DNA of 56,002 bases from CANHEE01 sp043777755 (GCA_043777755.1 JAYWHK010000221.1:1-56002); one strand, 5' to 3'; positions 43,401 through 51,538 are shown, counted from the stretch's first letter. Numbers and translations: made by a program. Notes: generated by a model not told the origin, from the letters alone.

Positions 43401-44388
43401 TTTTTCGTTCTAATTCACTTGGAAGAACAGCTCTGTCGCTAATCGCTACGGTATTTTCTTGCTTTGTACTATCGGGTTGAACCATTTTAGCCAAACTACT
43501 CATACTCATAATGGATTTGTCCAATACTTCCATTTCGAGTGTTCCAGTCTTTTCATTTATTGTAAATTTGAATTTTCCATCTAAATTATCTTTGACAGAA
43601 AAACCAAAATCGGCTAAAAGTTTGTTTTTAGCACTATCCCAGTTGCGCATCAATTCAAATGCAAATAACCCTTTAGTGTTCAGTAACTGCAAAAGAACGG
43701 TTGCTCGGTGCATACACATTTGCTTTTTATGATTTGCGCAATCACAAGAACTTTCGTAATTAAAATCGTCTAATTTTTTGATGTAACAATTATTGGTATC
43801 ACCTTTAAAACTAATTTCAGCTCGGACAGACATATCGTCACGTTCAGTGATTTTAGCACGGTTGGTTTTGGCTAAATTTTGTACCCTTGTACTGTCTTCT
43901 TTGCTTAAAGAGGAACGAAATTCCCATTCAGTGATTCCCTGATAACGGGTTTTATATTTTGAAATAACTGGAGAAAAAGTATTGCTGACTATAGGTTTTG
44001 GTTTTTCTACAATAGGCTTTTGAACAAGAATCTTTCTTGCACTTGGGTTATTTACCACCACTTTACTCTCTCCAACTGTATTAAAACCGCCTGATTTAAT
44101 AATTTCTTCATTCAATGCAAGGAGGGCAGCAATGCCATGTTTGCAAAAATCTTCTTTTGTTGAACATTCACAAAGTACGCCTATTTTATTCATGACTTGG
44201 TGTTGAAAATTACTTATTTCAACCATTTGTGTATCACCATAGGCAGCTTTGATTTCAACGACTGCAATGCCGTTTGCCATATCCAACATCTCTAATTTAA
44301 AAGAACCTTTGTTGTAAATAGCACGACCTAATGAAAAATAATTGTATCTTTCATATTGTTTTATATAATCAAAAATAAAATTCGACAT
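40447..44388 (-). CDS. SNF2-family helicase with SWIM zinc fingers
   Basis: About 1313 residues from the ATG at 44388; a start at 44421 would overlap the promoter. The N-terminal half has two SWIM-type zinc fingers (CECSTKEDFCKHG and CDCANHKKQMCMH). The C-terminal half is an SNF2 ATPase: DDMGLGKTLQVI (Walker A), DESQAIKN (DEXH-type box), SGTPVENNTFDLYAQFNFL, and the helicase C-terminal end SLKAGGTGLNLTAADYVYL and RAHRIGQK. Such SWIM+SNF2 proteins are common in Bacteroidota, probably as DNA translocases on bacterial chromatin; the DNA process is unknown. It is convergent with the toxin gene. Confidence 0.92.
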   Translation of the reverse strand: MSNFIFDYIKQYERYNYFSLGRAIYNKGSFKLEMLDMANGIAVVEIKAAYGDTQMVEISNFQHQVMNKIGVLCECSTKEDFCKHGIAALLALNEEIIKSGGFNTVGESKVVVNNPSARKILVQKPIVEKPKPIVSNTFSPVISKYKTRYQGITEWEFRSSLSKEDSTRVQNLAKTNRAKITERDDMSVRAEISFKGDTNNCYIKKLDDFNYESSCDCANHKKQMCMHRATVLLQLLNTKGLFAFELMRNWDSAKNKLLADFGFSVKDNLDGKFKFTINEKTGTLEMEVLDKSIMSMSSLAKMVQPDSTKQENTVAISDRAVLPSELERKNNYKKSPTDPDNRSVGFAFLPTNRFPNFSIAPIMGRPHPEQGHFISHVESFLDYTGNVPFTRLQFLTAEDYPILQATRALGDAALTALFNSLRVRQEYHYSMGYTVNMANQTPEHKIAIHNYISKNLRNLCDLFVDKKVYWNNDSNRFSINTIKEISIVNEPLTLHFATEETANFITLKGFLSNKNITIDLENTKQSNPYFVLTDNTLYPISVPSEGVEMLQMLLDKKKITVQKAASDLFAKNVIFPLQKHFTVLGNFKIQTTTQQFEGLPIRKIYLKEASDALIIHPVVEYDSVEIELDEIPIHSFFDGEKMVEIERNVDFEYEFKALLEGLNPVFEDQRFHYDDGSYFWLEYNNFVENAWFLDFFEQMKAENIEVFGFSKLKKFKFNKNRGKFKMGVSSELDWFDIQAEVQFGEQVIGLKELRKAIVKKQNYVQLADGTLGILPQEWLEKYGAIFRIGQVKGDSLEVSKLHFSLVDQLYDQIDDEVILKELTEKRIKLKNFNNITDTQIPPSINATLRPYQKEGFNWLNFLDEFNWGGCLADDMGLGKTLQVITFLQHIKEKNGAKTNFVIAPTSLVYNWESEVAKFAPDLTTLIYHGPDRKKIKTDDFKNYDIVISTYGTAASDIEKLKEFKFNYIVLDESQAIKNADTKRYKAMRLLQGKNRLCMSGTPVENNTFDLYAQFNFLNPGFLGSTEFFKEEYASAIDKHQDLEKTAELRKMVQPFMLRRTKELVADDLPEKTEIVLYCEMGKKQRIIYDSTKKKFKEKILGMIEERGGVQNAAMYVLEGLLRLRQICDSPALLNDDDLGDVSAESAKLDELMEHVTERTGKHKMLVFSQFKGMLALIRHNLEQQNIPFCYLDGSTSLPDRKKAVDKFQEDEKYRVFLISLKAGGTGLNLTAADYVYLMDPWWNPAVEQQAIDRAHRIGQKNHIFAYKMICKDSVEEKIIQLQDRKKSIAAELVTSDTGFMSSLSKNDIEFLFS

Positions 44389-44418
44389 AGTATAATCTTC
44401 CTTTTTCAATAAAAAGTG

Positions 44419-44446
44419 CAAAGATAAACTATTCTTTTCAAACCAA
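44419..44446 (-). promoter_or_regulatory. SNF2 gene promoter (TTG-N17-TATCTTTG)
   Basis: Minus strand: TTG (44444-44446), 17 bases, TATCTTTG (44419-44426), about 30 bases before the ATG at 44388. It supports the shorter start. Confidence 0.6.
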
Positions 44447-44655
44447 TAAGTGATTTTTTATTCAAAATGAAATAAATTCTGTTTCATTCCAATTGATAGT
44501 TACAAAAATGTAAGTTTAGGTCAAGTTTTTTGACCTTATTTTGATGATTCCATATTTTATTTTGAAAAAATAAAAAATATGCTATGCAAACCAATCTTTA
44601 TTTTATGCCATTCATCATAAAAAAACAACAATTCATCTAAAAACTTAGGAAACTA
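44447..44655. other. AT-rich spacer with no visible gene
   Basis: Between the divergent SNF2 and DUF3995 promoters. Nothing recognisable other than A/T tracts. Confidence 0.4.
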
Positions 44656-44687
44656 TTTTGTAGTTTAAAGTTTCCATTGTATCTTTG
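44656..44687 (+). promoter_or_regulatory. DUF3995 gene promoter (TTTTG-N19-TATCTTTG)
   Basis: TTTTG (44656-44660), 19 bases, TATCTTTG (44680-44687): one of the best promoter matches in the window. Expected transcription start near 44694, leaving a 44-base leader. Confidence 0.65.
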
Positions 44688-44737
44688 TGTTATATTACAA
44701 ATAGAATGAAACTTAATCAAATCAAAACGCAGACAAA

Positions 44738-45163
44738 ATGACAACAATAGCAATTTACATCAACGCAACTATTTTTACAGCACTTGCTTTATTACATTTT
44801 TATTGGGCGATGGGTGGAAAGCGATTTAGCGAAGGCGTTTTGCCTGTCAAAAATGATGGAACACCGAGCTTTGTACCTGGCTTTTTTGCAACGATTGTGG
44901 TAGCGTTTGGACTATTGGGTTTTGCGTTGCTGACTTTTGCCAAATTAGGCGGTTTTGATTCTTGGCTTTCGCCAAAAATCGTAGTGTATGGCAATTATGC
45001 AATTACGGCAATTTTTGCCCTTCGAGCAGTTGGCGATTTTTATTATGTTGGCTTTTTTAAGAAAATAAAAAGTACAGTTTTTGCAAAAAAAGATACAGCG
45101 ATTTATTCGCCTTTGTGTTTGATAATCAGTGTTTTAAGTTTAGTAATTATACTAAATTCGTAG
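44738..45163 (+). CDS. DUF3995 membrane protein
   Basis: 141 residues with four membrane segments (IYINATIFTALALLHFYWA; GFFATIVVAFGLLGFALL; YAITAIFALRAVGDFYYVG; PLCLIISVLSLVIILNS). The sequence LLHFYWAMGGKRFSEGVLP is typical of DUF3995. No catalytic function known. Its 3' end overlaps the convergent PD-(D/E)XK-like gene by 17 bases, with no room for a terminator between. Confidence 0.85.
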   Translation: MTTIAIYINATIFTALALLHFYWAMGGKRFSEGVLPVKNDGTPSFVPGFFATIVVAFGLLGFALLTFAKLGGFDSWLSPKIVVYGNYAITAIFALRAVGDFYYVGFFKKIKSTVFAKKDTAIYSPLCLIISVLSLVIILNS

Positions 45164-45833
45164 TTTTTTCTGCTAAAATACGTTCTTCAATATACGTTTT
45201 TAACTGACGAAGAATAAAAATAATACGCAATAAAAAGTCCTTTTGGTCAATAATAAAACCATCTGAAAAGCAAAATTCTTTACCAACGAGTGTGGCAAAA
45301 AACCAAAGACGACCTAATTGATAGCAACCGTATATTGTTTTGCCATCATTATTAATTGTTTGAGCGGCTAACATTTCGGATAATAATTGACCACGTGCAT
45401 CAGTATCTTTTCCGCTTTTTTCGGCCTTGTACTCATGCAGACAAAAGTAAGGCTTTTGAGGTTGGTCAAAGTCGCCCGAAGCAATCATAGCATCAACCGT
45501 ACCATTGAGTTTGATGTCATTTAAGGTAGCTGTTAATTTGCGTTCAAAAAAGAGTTTATAATATTTACTATCAAAATTTACAATACGCAATAATGGGCTG
45601 ATGAAGTACATTTTTAGTTCTTCTTCGTTCCATTCATAGCCATTTTTAGATAAATCTGTACGAATTAACTCTAATAGTTGTTGTTCAAAATCAGTAAGTT
45701 GTGTTGTTTGTTGTAGGTTTTTTCCGTCATTAATCCAACGGTCTAATTCTTCGCAAACACCGTCTTTTCTTACTAAGCCAAACACGTTTTTCAACTCAGT
45801 CGGAGTCCAATATTTAAAACTTTTATTAACCAT
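45147..45833 (-). CDS. PD-(D/E)XK-like protein, paralogue 2 of 3
   Basis: 228 residues, roughly 60 % identical by eye to the next gene and a clear relative of the product at 9847. Shares MVNKSFKYWTPTELKNVFGL, WNEEELKMYFISPLL, LNGTVDAMIASG, FCLHEYKAEKSGKD, GQLLSEMLAAQ and YGCYQLGRLWFF. Candidate nuclease residues are D in GTVD, E-x-K in HEYK and Q in GQLL. It lies 29 bases after the stop of its sister gene on the same strand and overlaps the DUF3995 gene tail to tail. The ATG is preceded by GCAAAAAAATA, a conserved leader seen in all three copies, but the -7 element is less perfect (AATTTTTG). Confidence 0.65.
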   Translation of the reverse strand: MVNKSFKYWTPTELKNVFGLVRKDGVCEELDRWINDGKNLQQTTQLTDFEQQLLELIRTDLSKNGYEWNEEELKMYFISPLLRIVNFDSKYYKLFFERKLTATLNDIKLNGTVDAMIASGDFDQPQKPYFCLHEYKAEKSGKDTDARGQLLSEMLAAQTINNDGKTIYGCYQLGRLWFFATLVGKEFCFSDGFIIDQKDFLLRIIFILRQLKTYIEERILAEKTTNLV

Positions 45834-45862
45834 TTGAAATATTTTTTTGCAAAAATTAAAAA

Positions 45863-46531
45863 TTATGATTGTAAAACACGTTCATCAATATAGGTTTTTA
45901 ACTGACGAAGAATGAAAACGATGCGCTCTAAAAATATTTTGTCGCTTGCTACGAAACCCTTAGAAAAACAAAATTCATTGCCTACAAGTGTTGCAAAAAT
46001 CCATAATTGACCGATAAAATAACAGCCATATATTATTTTTTCGTCATTATTGAGTGTTTGTGCCGCTAACATTTCTGAAAGCAATTGCCCGTGCGGGTCG
46101 GTATCTTTACCACTTTTTTCAGGTTTGTATTCGTGAAGGCAAAAATAAGGTTTTTTAGGTGTATCAAAATTACCAGAGGCAATCATTGCATCAACAGTGC
46201 CAGTGAGTTTGATATCATTTAGAGTGGCGGAAAGTTTACGCTCATAAAATAGTTTATATTTAGAACTATTAAGATTTACAACACGCAAAAGCGGACTGAT
46301 GAAGTACATTTTAAGTTCTTCCTCGTTCCAACCGAAGACGTTTTCAGTTAATTCATTACTAATATCGTCAAGCATTTTATGCTCTGAATCTGTTAGTGTT
46401 GATTTACTCATTAAATCGTCGCCATCGGCAATCCATTGTTTCAGTGATTGGCAATTATTATGGTTATTCACTAAACCAAAAGTGTCCATTAAGTCGGTTT
46501 GTGTCCAATATTTAAAACTTTTATTAACCAT
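45863..46531 (-). CDS. PD-(D/E)XK-like protein, paralogue 3 of 3
   Basis: 222 residues and near twin of paralogue 2. Same order of motifs: WNEEELKMYFISPLL, LTGTVDAMIASG, FCLHEYKPEKSGKD, GQLLSEMLAAQ and YGCYFIGQLWIF. The first 25 bases of the gene and about 20 bases before it are nearly identical to those of paralogue 2, so promoter, leader and gene were copied together. Preceded by TATTTTTG (46547-46554). It is divergent from the bestrophin gene (46588). Confidence 0.65.
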   Translation of the reverse strand: MVNKSFKYWTQTDLMDTFGLVNNHNNCQSLKQWIADGDDLMSKSTLTDSEHKMLDDISNELTENVFGWNEEELKMYFISPLLRVVNLNSSKYKLFYERKLSATLNDIKLTGTVDAMIASGNFDTPKKPYFCLHEYKPEKSGKDTDPHGQLLSEMLAAQTLNNDEKIIYGCYFIGQLWIFATLVGNEFCFSKGFVASDKIFLERIVFILRQLKTYIDERVLQS

Positions 46532-46546
46532 TTTAAGTATTTTTTT

Positions 46547-46554
46547 GCAAAAAT
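46547..46554 (-). promoter_or_regulatory. -7 element (TATTTTTG) of the PD-(D/E)XK-like pair
   Basis: Minus strand TATTTTTG, 15 bases before the ATG at 46531; no TTG at 17-23 bases upstream. The same element precedes the third paralogue at 10498. Confidence 0.5.
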
Positions 46555-46587
46555 AAGGTTTTTTTTAGAAATAAAAATAAATAATTT

Positions 46588-47454
46588 ATGATAACGTACA
46601 ATCCAAAGGATGTTTGGAAATTGATTTTTGCTTTTCACAAAAGCGATACATTTAGGATTTTGCTACCAAGTATGTTAGGCTTGAGCTTATTTACGGTGGG
46701 TATTGCTTATTTGGAGTTGGATCACTGGCGTTTGACTTTTAAAAATTCCATGGCGGCGCACTCTGTTATTGGCTTTGTATTGTCATTTTTATTGGTTTTT
46801 AGAACCAATTCAGCGTATGACCGCTGGTGGGAAGGCAGAAAAATTTGGGGAAGTTTCACGAATAATTCTCGCAATTTAGCGATGAAATTAAATGCTATTT
46901 TACCTAAAGAAAGAACCGATTTACGTGAAATGTTTCGTCTTTTGATTGGCAATTATGTTACCGCAGCGCATCAGCATTTACTGCACGGTGTTGATTTCAA
47001 AACGCTTGAAAATTACGGTGAGTTTGACGAAAAATACTATCGTCAATTCAATCATATTCCCAATGGAATTGCCAAGACACTGTATGAAGAAATTATTAAA
47101 CTGAATCACAAAAACATTTTTGCAAAAGAAGATGTTTTATTCTTAAATACTGAATTACAGTCTTTTACAGACAATATTGGAGCTTGTGAGCGCATCAAAA
47201 ATACGCCAATACCTTATTCGTATAGCATTTTTTTGAAAAAAATAATCTTTGTTTATGTCTTGACAATGCCTTTTGGTTTTGCTATGGAATTTGGTTACTG
47301 GGCAGCTTTGGTTGTGCCGTTTGTATTCTACGCTTTTGCGAGTATTGAGTTGATTGGCGAAGAAATCGAAAACCCTTTCGGCGAAGATGCCAACGATTTG
47401 CCAACTGACGAAATCGCTGAAAGAATTAAAGGAAATTTGAAGGAACTATTGTAA
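46588..47454 (+). CDS. Bestrophin-family membrane channel
   Basis: 288 residues. The signature SAYDRWWEGRKIWGSFTNN and ARNLAMKL places it in the bacterial bestrophin/YneE (UPF0187) family of ion channels, with two or three N-terminal helices and two near residues 210-250 (FLKKIIFVYVLTMPFGFAM, YWAALVVPFVFYAFASI) and the C-terminal motif IGEEIENPFGEDANDLPTD. Bacterial homologues conduct anions or sodium. Its stop overlaps the tetR start by one base (TAATG), so they are translationally coupled. Confidence 0.9.
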   Translation: MITYNPKDVWKLIFAFHKSDTFRILLPSMLGLSLFTVGIAYLELDHWRLTFKNSMAAHSVIGFVLSFLLVFRTNSAYDRWWEGRKIWGSFTNNSRNLAMKLNAILPKERTDLREMFRLLIGNYVTAAHQHLLHGVDFKTLENYGEFDEKYYRQFNHIPNGIAKTLYEEIIKLNHKNIFAKEDVLFLNTELQSFTDNIGACERIKNTPIPYSYSIFLKKIIFVYVLTMPFGFAMEFGYWAALVVPFVFYAFASIELIGEEIENPFGEDANDLPTDEIAERIKGNLKELL

Positions 47455-48044
47455 TGAAAGAAAAAATAATAAAAGAATCAACGCAGCTTTTTTTCCGCTA
47501 CGGGCTTCGCAGTATCACGATGGACGATATTGCAAGGGAACTTTCTATGTCCAAAAAAACGTTGTATCTGCATTTTGACAATAAAAATGACTTGTTGATG
47601 GCTTGCATGGAAGAGCATGACCGCAACGAAAAGGAGATTTTGAAAACATTTCAGCGAGAAGCGACTAATGCTGTTGATGAAATGATAAAAATTGCAAAAT
47701 ATGTAGAACAAATGCTCAAAAAAGTGTCGCCAACCTTGATTTATGACGTGCAAAAATACCATCGAGAGGCTTGGGAGCGAATGAACAAAATGCACAATGA
47801 AGATGTTTATCACGAAATAAAAACCAATATGGAACGTGGTGTAAAAGAAGGATTGTACCGTACTGATTTTAACATAGATGTTGTGGCAAAAATTTACGTT
47901 TCAACTACTTTGGTTTGCTGTAATCCAGACTTTTTTCCACCTGAAAAATACAATATAAATGATATTGTGAAGACCAATATATTTTATCATTTACGAGGTA
48001 TTGTGTCGCATAAAGGATTAGCGTTATTGGAATTGATGACGTAA
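47454..48044 (+). CDS. TetR/AcrR-family transcriptional regulator
   Basis: 196 residues. HTH in residues 1-50 (KEKIIKESTQLFFRYGLRSITMDDIARELSMSKKTLYLHFDNK), then a helical ligand-binding domain. It sits directly before the tolC-adaptor-RND genes and after a channel gene. Regulating the efflux operon is the usual role and is likely here (inference); no clear operator was identified. It is coupled to the bestrophin gene (TAATG). Confidence 0.93.
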   Translation: MKEKIIKESTQLFFRYGLRSITMDDIARELSMSKKTLYLHFDNKNDLLMACMEEHDRNEKEILKTFQREATNAVDEMIKIAKYVEQMLKKVSPTLIYDVQKYHREAWERMNKMHNEDVYHEIKTNMERGVKEGLYRTDFNIDVVAKIYVSTTLVCCNPDFFPPEKYNINDIVKTNIFYHLRGIVSHKGLALLELMT

Positions 48045-48066
48045 AACCTATCCCTGCGGTTGCCCC

Positions 48067-48098
48067 AATATTAAATAATCGAAGATTATCCAATATTT
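48067..48098 (+). terminator. Hairpin terminator after tetR
   Basis: Imperfect stem AATATT.AAATAATC-GAA-GATTAT.CCAATATT, with a run of T's after it (48097-48102). An AT-rich spacer continues to the tolC start. Confidence 0.5.
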
Positions 48099-48144
48099 TT
48101 TAAATAATTACTTTTATTTTAATAAAATAAATTACAAAAAGTTT

Positions 48145-48152
48145 TAAATTTG
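48145..48152 (+). promoter_or_regulatory. -7 element (TAAATTTG) of the efflux operon
   Basis: TAAATTTG fits TAnnTTTG, 59 bases before the tolC ATG at 48211. No TTG at 17-23 bases upstream. Confidence 0.4.
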
Positions 48153-48210
48153 CATTTTATGTCAAATTATTCCATTTTAAAATAAAAAAATACAATACAA
48201 CTAATTAATT

Positions 48211-49614
48211 ATGAATAAATTACATATTTTATTTTTATTGTTTATTTTTAGCATAAACGCAAAAGCGCAACAAAGTTTGACGCTCGAAGATGCCATAAAA
48301 TACGCAATGCCGAACAATTTGAGTATTAAAAATTCTCAAATCAACATCGCTGATGCCGAAGCACGTATCATGGAAAATCGAGCAACAGGATTGCCGCAAA
48401 TTGGAGCAACTTTGGATTGGCAAACGTTTTTCCTTTTACCAAAGGTAAAATTTCCTTCTTCTTTTGCAGATGCAACGCCACGTGCAGTGTTTGGAATTTT
48501 GAATGCTTATGGTGTAAAAGACCCTGCTGGAAATGTGATTCCAAAAGATCCGCCGCCAAGCAATGTGGAAGTTGAGCCTATTTCTTTTCAGCAACGCCAC
48601 TCTCTCACGCCAGGTATTACCGCAAGTCAATTGTTGTATTCAGGTAGTTACAATGTTGCTCGTCGTGCAGCTCGGGAATACCGTGATTTGGTGCAAAAGC
48701 AATTGAGTACCAAGCAAAATGAAATTAGAAATCAAGTAATTGATGCTTATTTACCAGCACTTTTGATTACAGAAAGTGTCAAAACTTTGGATAAAAACAT
48801 TGCCAATTTAGAAAAGCTGTTGGTAGAAACAAAGGCATTTAACAAAGAAGGTTTTATCGAAAATTTAGATGTGGATAGATTGACTTTATCGCTCGAAAAT
48901 ATCAAAACGCAACGTGCCAGTATTAATCGCAATAAAGAATTGGTTATCAACGCTTTAAAGTTTGTAATGAATGCAAAAGCGAGTGAAACATTTGAGTTGA
49001 AAGATGATGTAGCGAGCCTTTTAAAAGATGTTCCACAAACTGACCTCGAAGGTGCAGTTGATTTCAACAAACGTCCAGAATATCCTTTGATTATGCAAGG
49101 CGAGAAAATGCAACAGTTACAAATTGATTTGGCGAAAGCCTCTACTTTGCCAACTGTGGCTACTTTCGCCAGTTTTTCTTATGGATTCAATGGCAATAGT
49201 TTCAAAAAAGATGATTATTTCTTTATGCCGACAGGCGTAGTTGGAGCTAAAATCTCTATGCCGATTTGGGGCGGCGGCGGTTTGCCTTATACCAAGCAAC
49301 GTGCGCAATTGGCTATGGAAACCACTCGTAATCAACGTATTGAGTTTGAAAATGCGGTAACTTTACAAGTGAACAATGCTCGAATTGCTTACAATAATGC
49401 AAAAATAAACGTAGCAAGCCAAGAGAAAAATTTGACCCTTGCGGAAAAAATATTTGGCATTAGCAAAACCAAATACAAAGAAGGTGTTGGTTCGAGCGTA
49501 GAGATTATTCAAGCCGAAACGACCTTGTACCAAAATCAACAAAACGTGATTCAAGCAAAATACGATTTGTTGAAAGCAAAAATGGATTTGGATAAAGCAT
49601 TGGGGAATCGGTAG
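48211..49614 (+). CDS. TolC-family outer membrane efflux protein
   Basis: 467 residues. Signal peptide (LHILFLLFIFSINAKAQ) then two OEP repeats of the TolC fold (LTLEDAIKYAMPNNLSIKNS; KLNNARIAYNNAKINVASQ region and GSSVEIIQAETTLYQNQQN). It forms the outer membrane duct for the adaptor and RND pump encoded downstream. Gap to next gene is 35 bases. A GGGGCAA-TTGCCC hairpin follows its stop. Confidence 0.9.
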   Translation: MNKLHILFLLFIFSINAKAQQSLTLEDAIKYAMPNNLSIKNSQINIADAEARIMENRATGLPQIGATLDWQTFFLLPKVKFPSSFADATPRAVFGILNAYGVKDPAGNVIPKDPPPSNVEVEPISFQQRHSLTPGITASQLLYSGSYNVARRAAREYRDLVQKQLSTKQNEIRNQVIDAYLPALLITESVKTLDKNIANLEKLLVETKAFNKEGFIENLDVDRLTLSLENIKTQRASINRNKELVINALKFVMNAKASETFELKDDVASLLKDVPQTDLEGAVDFNKRPEYPLIMQGEKMQQLQIDLAKASTLPTVATFASFSYGFNGNSFKKDDYFFMPTGVVGAKISMPIWGGGGLPYTKQRAQLAMETTRNQRIEFENAVTLQVNNARIAYNNAKINVASQEKNLTLAEKIFGISKTKYKEGVGSSVEIIQAETTLYQNQQNVIQAKYDLLKAKMDLDKALGNR

Positions 49615-49640
49615 GGGCAAACCCTTGCGGTTGCCCAAAT
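49611..49640 (+). repeat. REP-like hairpin (GGGCAA/TTGCCC)
   Basis: GGGCAA (49615-49620) pairs with TTGCCC (49631-49636) around ACCCTTGCGG. A similar sequence, CCCTGCGGTTGCCCC, lies after tetR at 48052-48066. Together they suggest a dispersed repeat. Confidence 0.45.
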
Positions 49641-49649
49641 AAACGTAAA

Positions 49650-50252
49650 ATGGAGAAGAAAAATTTTTTCAATCAAAACGCTATTTCAATTATGGCGGCA
49701 ATTGTGAGTGCTTGCGCTTTGGCAGTTTCTTTTTACCAAACCAGCATCATGCGAGAGCAGCAATACGCATCGGTTCGTCCCTTGATAATAATGGGTAATT
49801 CCATGGGGCGAAACGACGAAGATAGTACTGGATATTTTAAACTATTGATTTGGAATCGTGGTATTGGTCCGGCATTGATAAAATATGTGGATATAGAATA
49901 CAAAGGACAACATTATTCGGAATTTGATTTTGCTAAAATTGCAAATAAAATGATGAATCGTTCAGAATCCACGGAAATAAGTAGCGTTACTTCTAATGCA
50001 ACAGCAAGTGCAATTAGTGCAAATGAGGAAACCACAATGTTTGAAATGAGTGACAAAAAACTTTGCTTCGCTTTTATCAATGCGTATAGTCAATCAAAAA
50101 ACAACAAAGAATTTAACACAACAGTCTATTTTACAGATGTTTATGATAGGTATTTTAAAATTTCAATGAACGGACAAAAAGTATTGCCAACATCAAAAAA
50201 GGAAATAATGGCTGTCGTTCCAGAAAATTTAAAATCATTTATAGAGTTTTAA
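49650..50252 (+). CDS. Small membrane protein of unknown function in the efflux operon
   Basis: 200 residues. One membrane segment near the N-terminus (ISIMAAIVSACALAVSFYQ), then a periplasmic or cytoplasmic beta-rich region (PLIIMGNSMG, YFKLLIWNRGIGPALIKYVDIEYKG) that ends in FIEF. I recognise no family. It lies between tolC (35 bases) and the adaptor gene (41 bases) on the same strand, so it is cotranscribed with an RND system; that placement is not standard. Confidence 0.65.
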   Translation: MEKKNFFNQNAISIMAAIVSACALAVSFYQTSIMREQQYASVRPLIIMGNSMGRNDEDSTGYFKLLIWNRGIGPALIKYVDIEYKGQHYSEFDFAKIANKMMNRSESTEISSVTSNATASAISANEETTMFEMSDKKLCFAFINAYSQSKNNKEFNTTVYFTDVYDRYFKISMNGQKVLPTSKKEIMAVVPENLKSFIEF

Positions 50253-50293
50253 TTAATTTAATTTTCATAAAAAAAACATAAAATTTTTCAAAA

Positions 50294-51409
50294 ATGAAAC
50301 ATATACTATTCTTATTATTAAGCCTAACGATATTGGTTTCTTGCGGTAAAAAAGGCGCAGACAGCTCAACTATCGAAGGCAAAAAAGCACTTTTGGCAGA
50401 CTTGAAAACACAGTCGGCTACATTAAAAGACAAAATTACGACACTCGAAGCGGAACTCGAAAAAGAAGACCCTAATGCTAAAAAAGAGCGTGTGACGGCA
50501 GTCGTTGCAACGGCGGTTTTGCCCGAAACGTTTACACATTCTATTGATATTCAAGGAACTGTAAAATCTGACGACGAACAAATGATTACCCCAAGTGGCA
50601 TGGGAACTATCAAACGTGTATTGATTAAAGCTGGAGATTATGTCAAAGCTGGTCAAGCGGTTGGTTATTTGGACGATGCGATTATGACGCAAAGTGTTTC
50701 GCAAGTAGAAACGCAATTGAATTTTGCTCGTCAAAATTTTGAAAAACTTGACCGCCTTTGGAAACAAGGCATCGGTACAGAAGTGCAATTGTTGGGTGCA
50801 AAAACGCAAGTAGAAGCACTCGAAAAGCAAATCGCCACAATGAATGAGCAAAAATCTATGTCCGTTGTTCGTGCGCCAAAAAGCGGTACGATTGACGAGG
50901 TGTATGCCAAAGTTGGTATGCCAGGCGCACCAGGCGCACCGTTTGCGAAGTTGGTTAATAAGTCTGGTTTGAAAGTTGTGGCGGACATTGCAGAGAGTTA
51001 TTCTGGTAAAATCCGCAAAGGAAACGCTGTTTTATTGAATTTTCCTGACATCAAAAAAGACATCAAAGCGAATATTGGTTATGTTTCTCAAACGATAAAT
51101 GCCTTGAATCGTACGTATCGTGTGGACATTCCAATCGCTGGTTCTGACTATATCCCCAACATGATTTCTATTATCAAAGTCATTGATTATCAGAAACTTA
51201 ACGCCATTACTGCGCCAATCAATACGATTCAAAAAAGCGACAATGGCAATTATGTTTTTGTCAATGAAGGTGGAAAAGCGAAGAAAGTAATGGTTACTGT
51301 TGGTCAAACGTATGGCGACAAGGCGGAAATTCTCTCTGGTTTGAAAGCTGGAGCGCAATTGATAACGGTTGGTTTTCAGGAGTTGAATGAAGGCGATGCG
51401 GTTAAGTAA
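50294..51409 (+). CDS. RND periplasmic adaptor (MFP) subunit
   Basis: 371 residues. Lipoprotein signal (ILVSC, C17) followed by a coiled coil (LKDKITTLEAELEKED), barrel-sandwich hybrid (SGTIDEVYAKVGMPG, HlyD-like), and alpha-beta end (DKAEILSGLKAGAQLITVG). It links the inner membrane pump with TolC in the periplasm. The RND gene follows, but a 705-base cassette with its own gene lies in between. Confidence 0.92.
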   Translation: MKHILFLLLSLTILVSCGKKGADSSTIEGKKALLADLKTQSATLKDKITTLEAELEKEDPNAKKERVTAVVATAVLPETFTHSIDIQGTVKSDDEQMITPSGMGTIKRVLIKAGDYVKAGQAVGYLDDAIMTQSVSQVETQLNFARQNFEKLDRLWKQGIGTEVQLLGAKTQVEALEKQIATMNEQKSMSVVRAPKSGTIDEVYAKVGMPGAPGAPFAKLVNKSGLKVVADIAESYSGKIRKGNAVLLNFPDIKKDIKANIGYVSQTINALNRTYRVDIPIAGSDYIPNMISIIKVIDYQKLNAITAPINTIQKSDNGNYVFVNEGGKAKKVMVTVGQTYGDKAEILSGLKAGAQLITVGFQELNEGDAVK

Positions 51410-51416
51410 TTTAATC

Positions 51417-51493
51417 AACCACCTAAGTCACAAAGTACACCAAAGATTTATATGATTTATAAATAACCACCTAAGTCACAAAGTACACCAAAG
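51417..51493 (+). repeat. Two direct copies of the cassette's repeat arm
   Basis: A 29-base sequence opening AACCACCTAAGTCACAAAG occurs at 51417-51445 and 51465-51493, 48 bases apart. The second copy is the left arm of the 51465-51538 hairpin; the first is an extra half copy. Confidence 0.85.
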
Positions 51494-51538
51494 TATTAAG
51501 CGTAAAAAACTTAGATGTACTTTGTGATTTAGGTGGTT
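51465..51538 (+). repeat. Left inverted-repeat end of the GxxExxY cassette (74 bp, hairpin)
   Basis: 51465-51486 pairs with 51517-51538 (22 pairs, one G-T). The 74-base unit is the reverse complement of 52027-52100 at about 66 positions, with core TAAGCGTAAAAAAC giving orientation. Confidence 0.85.
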
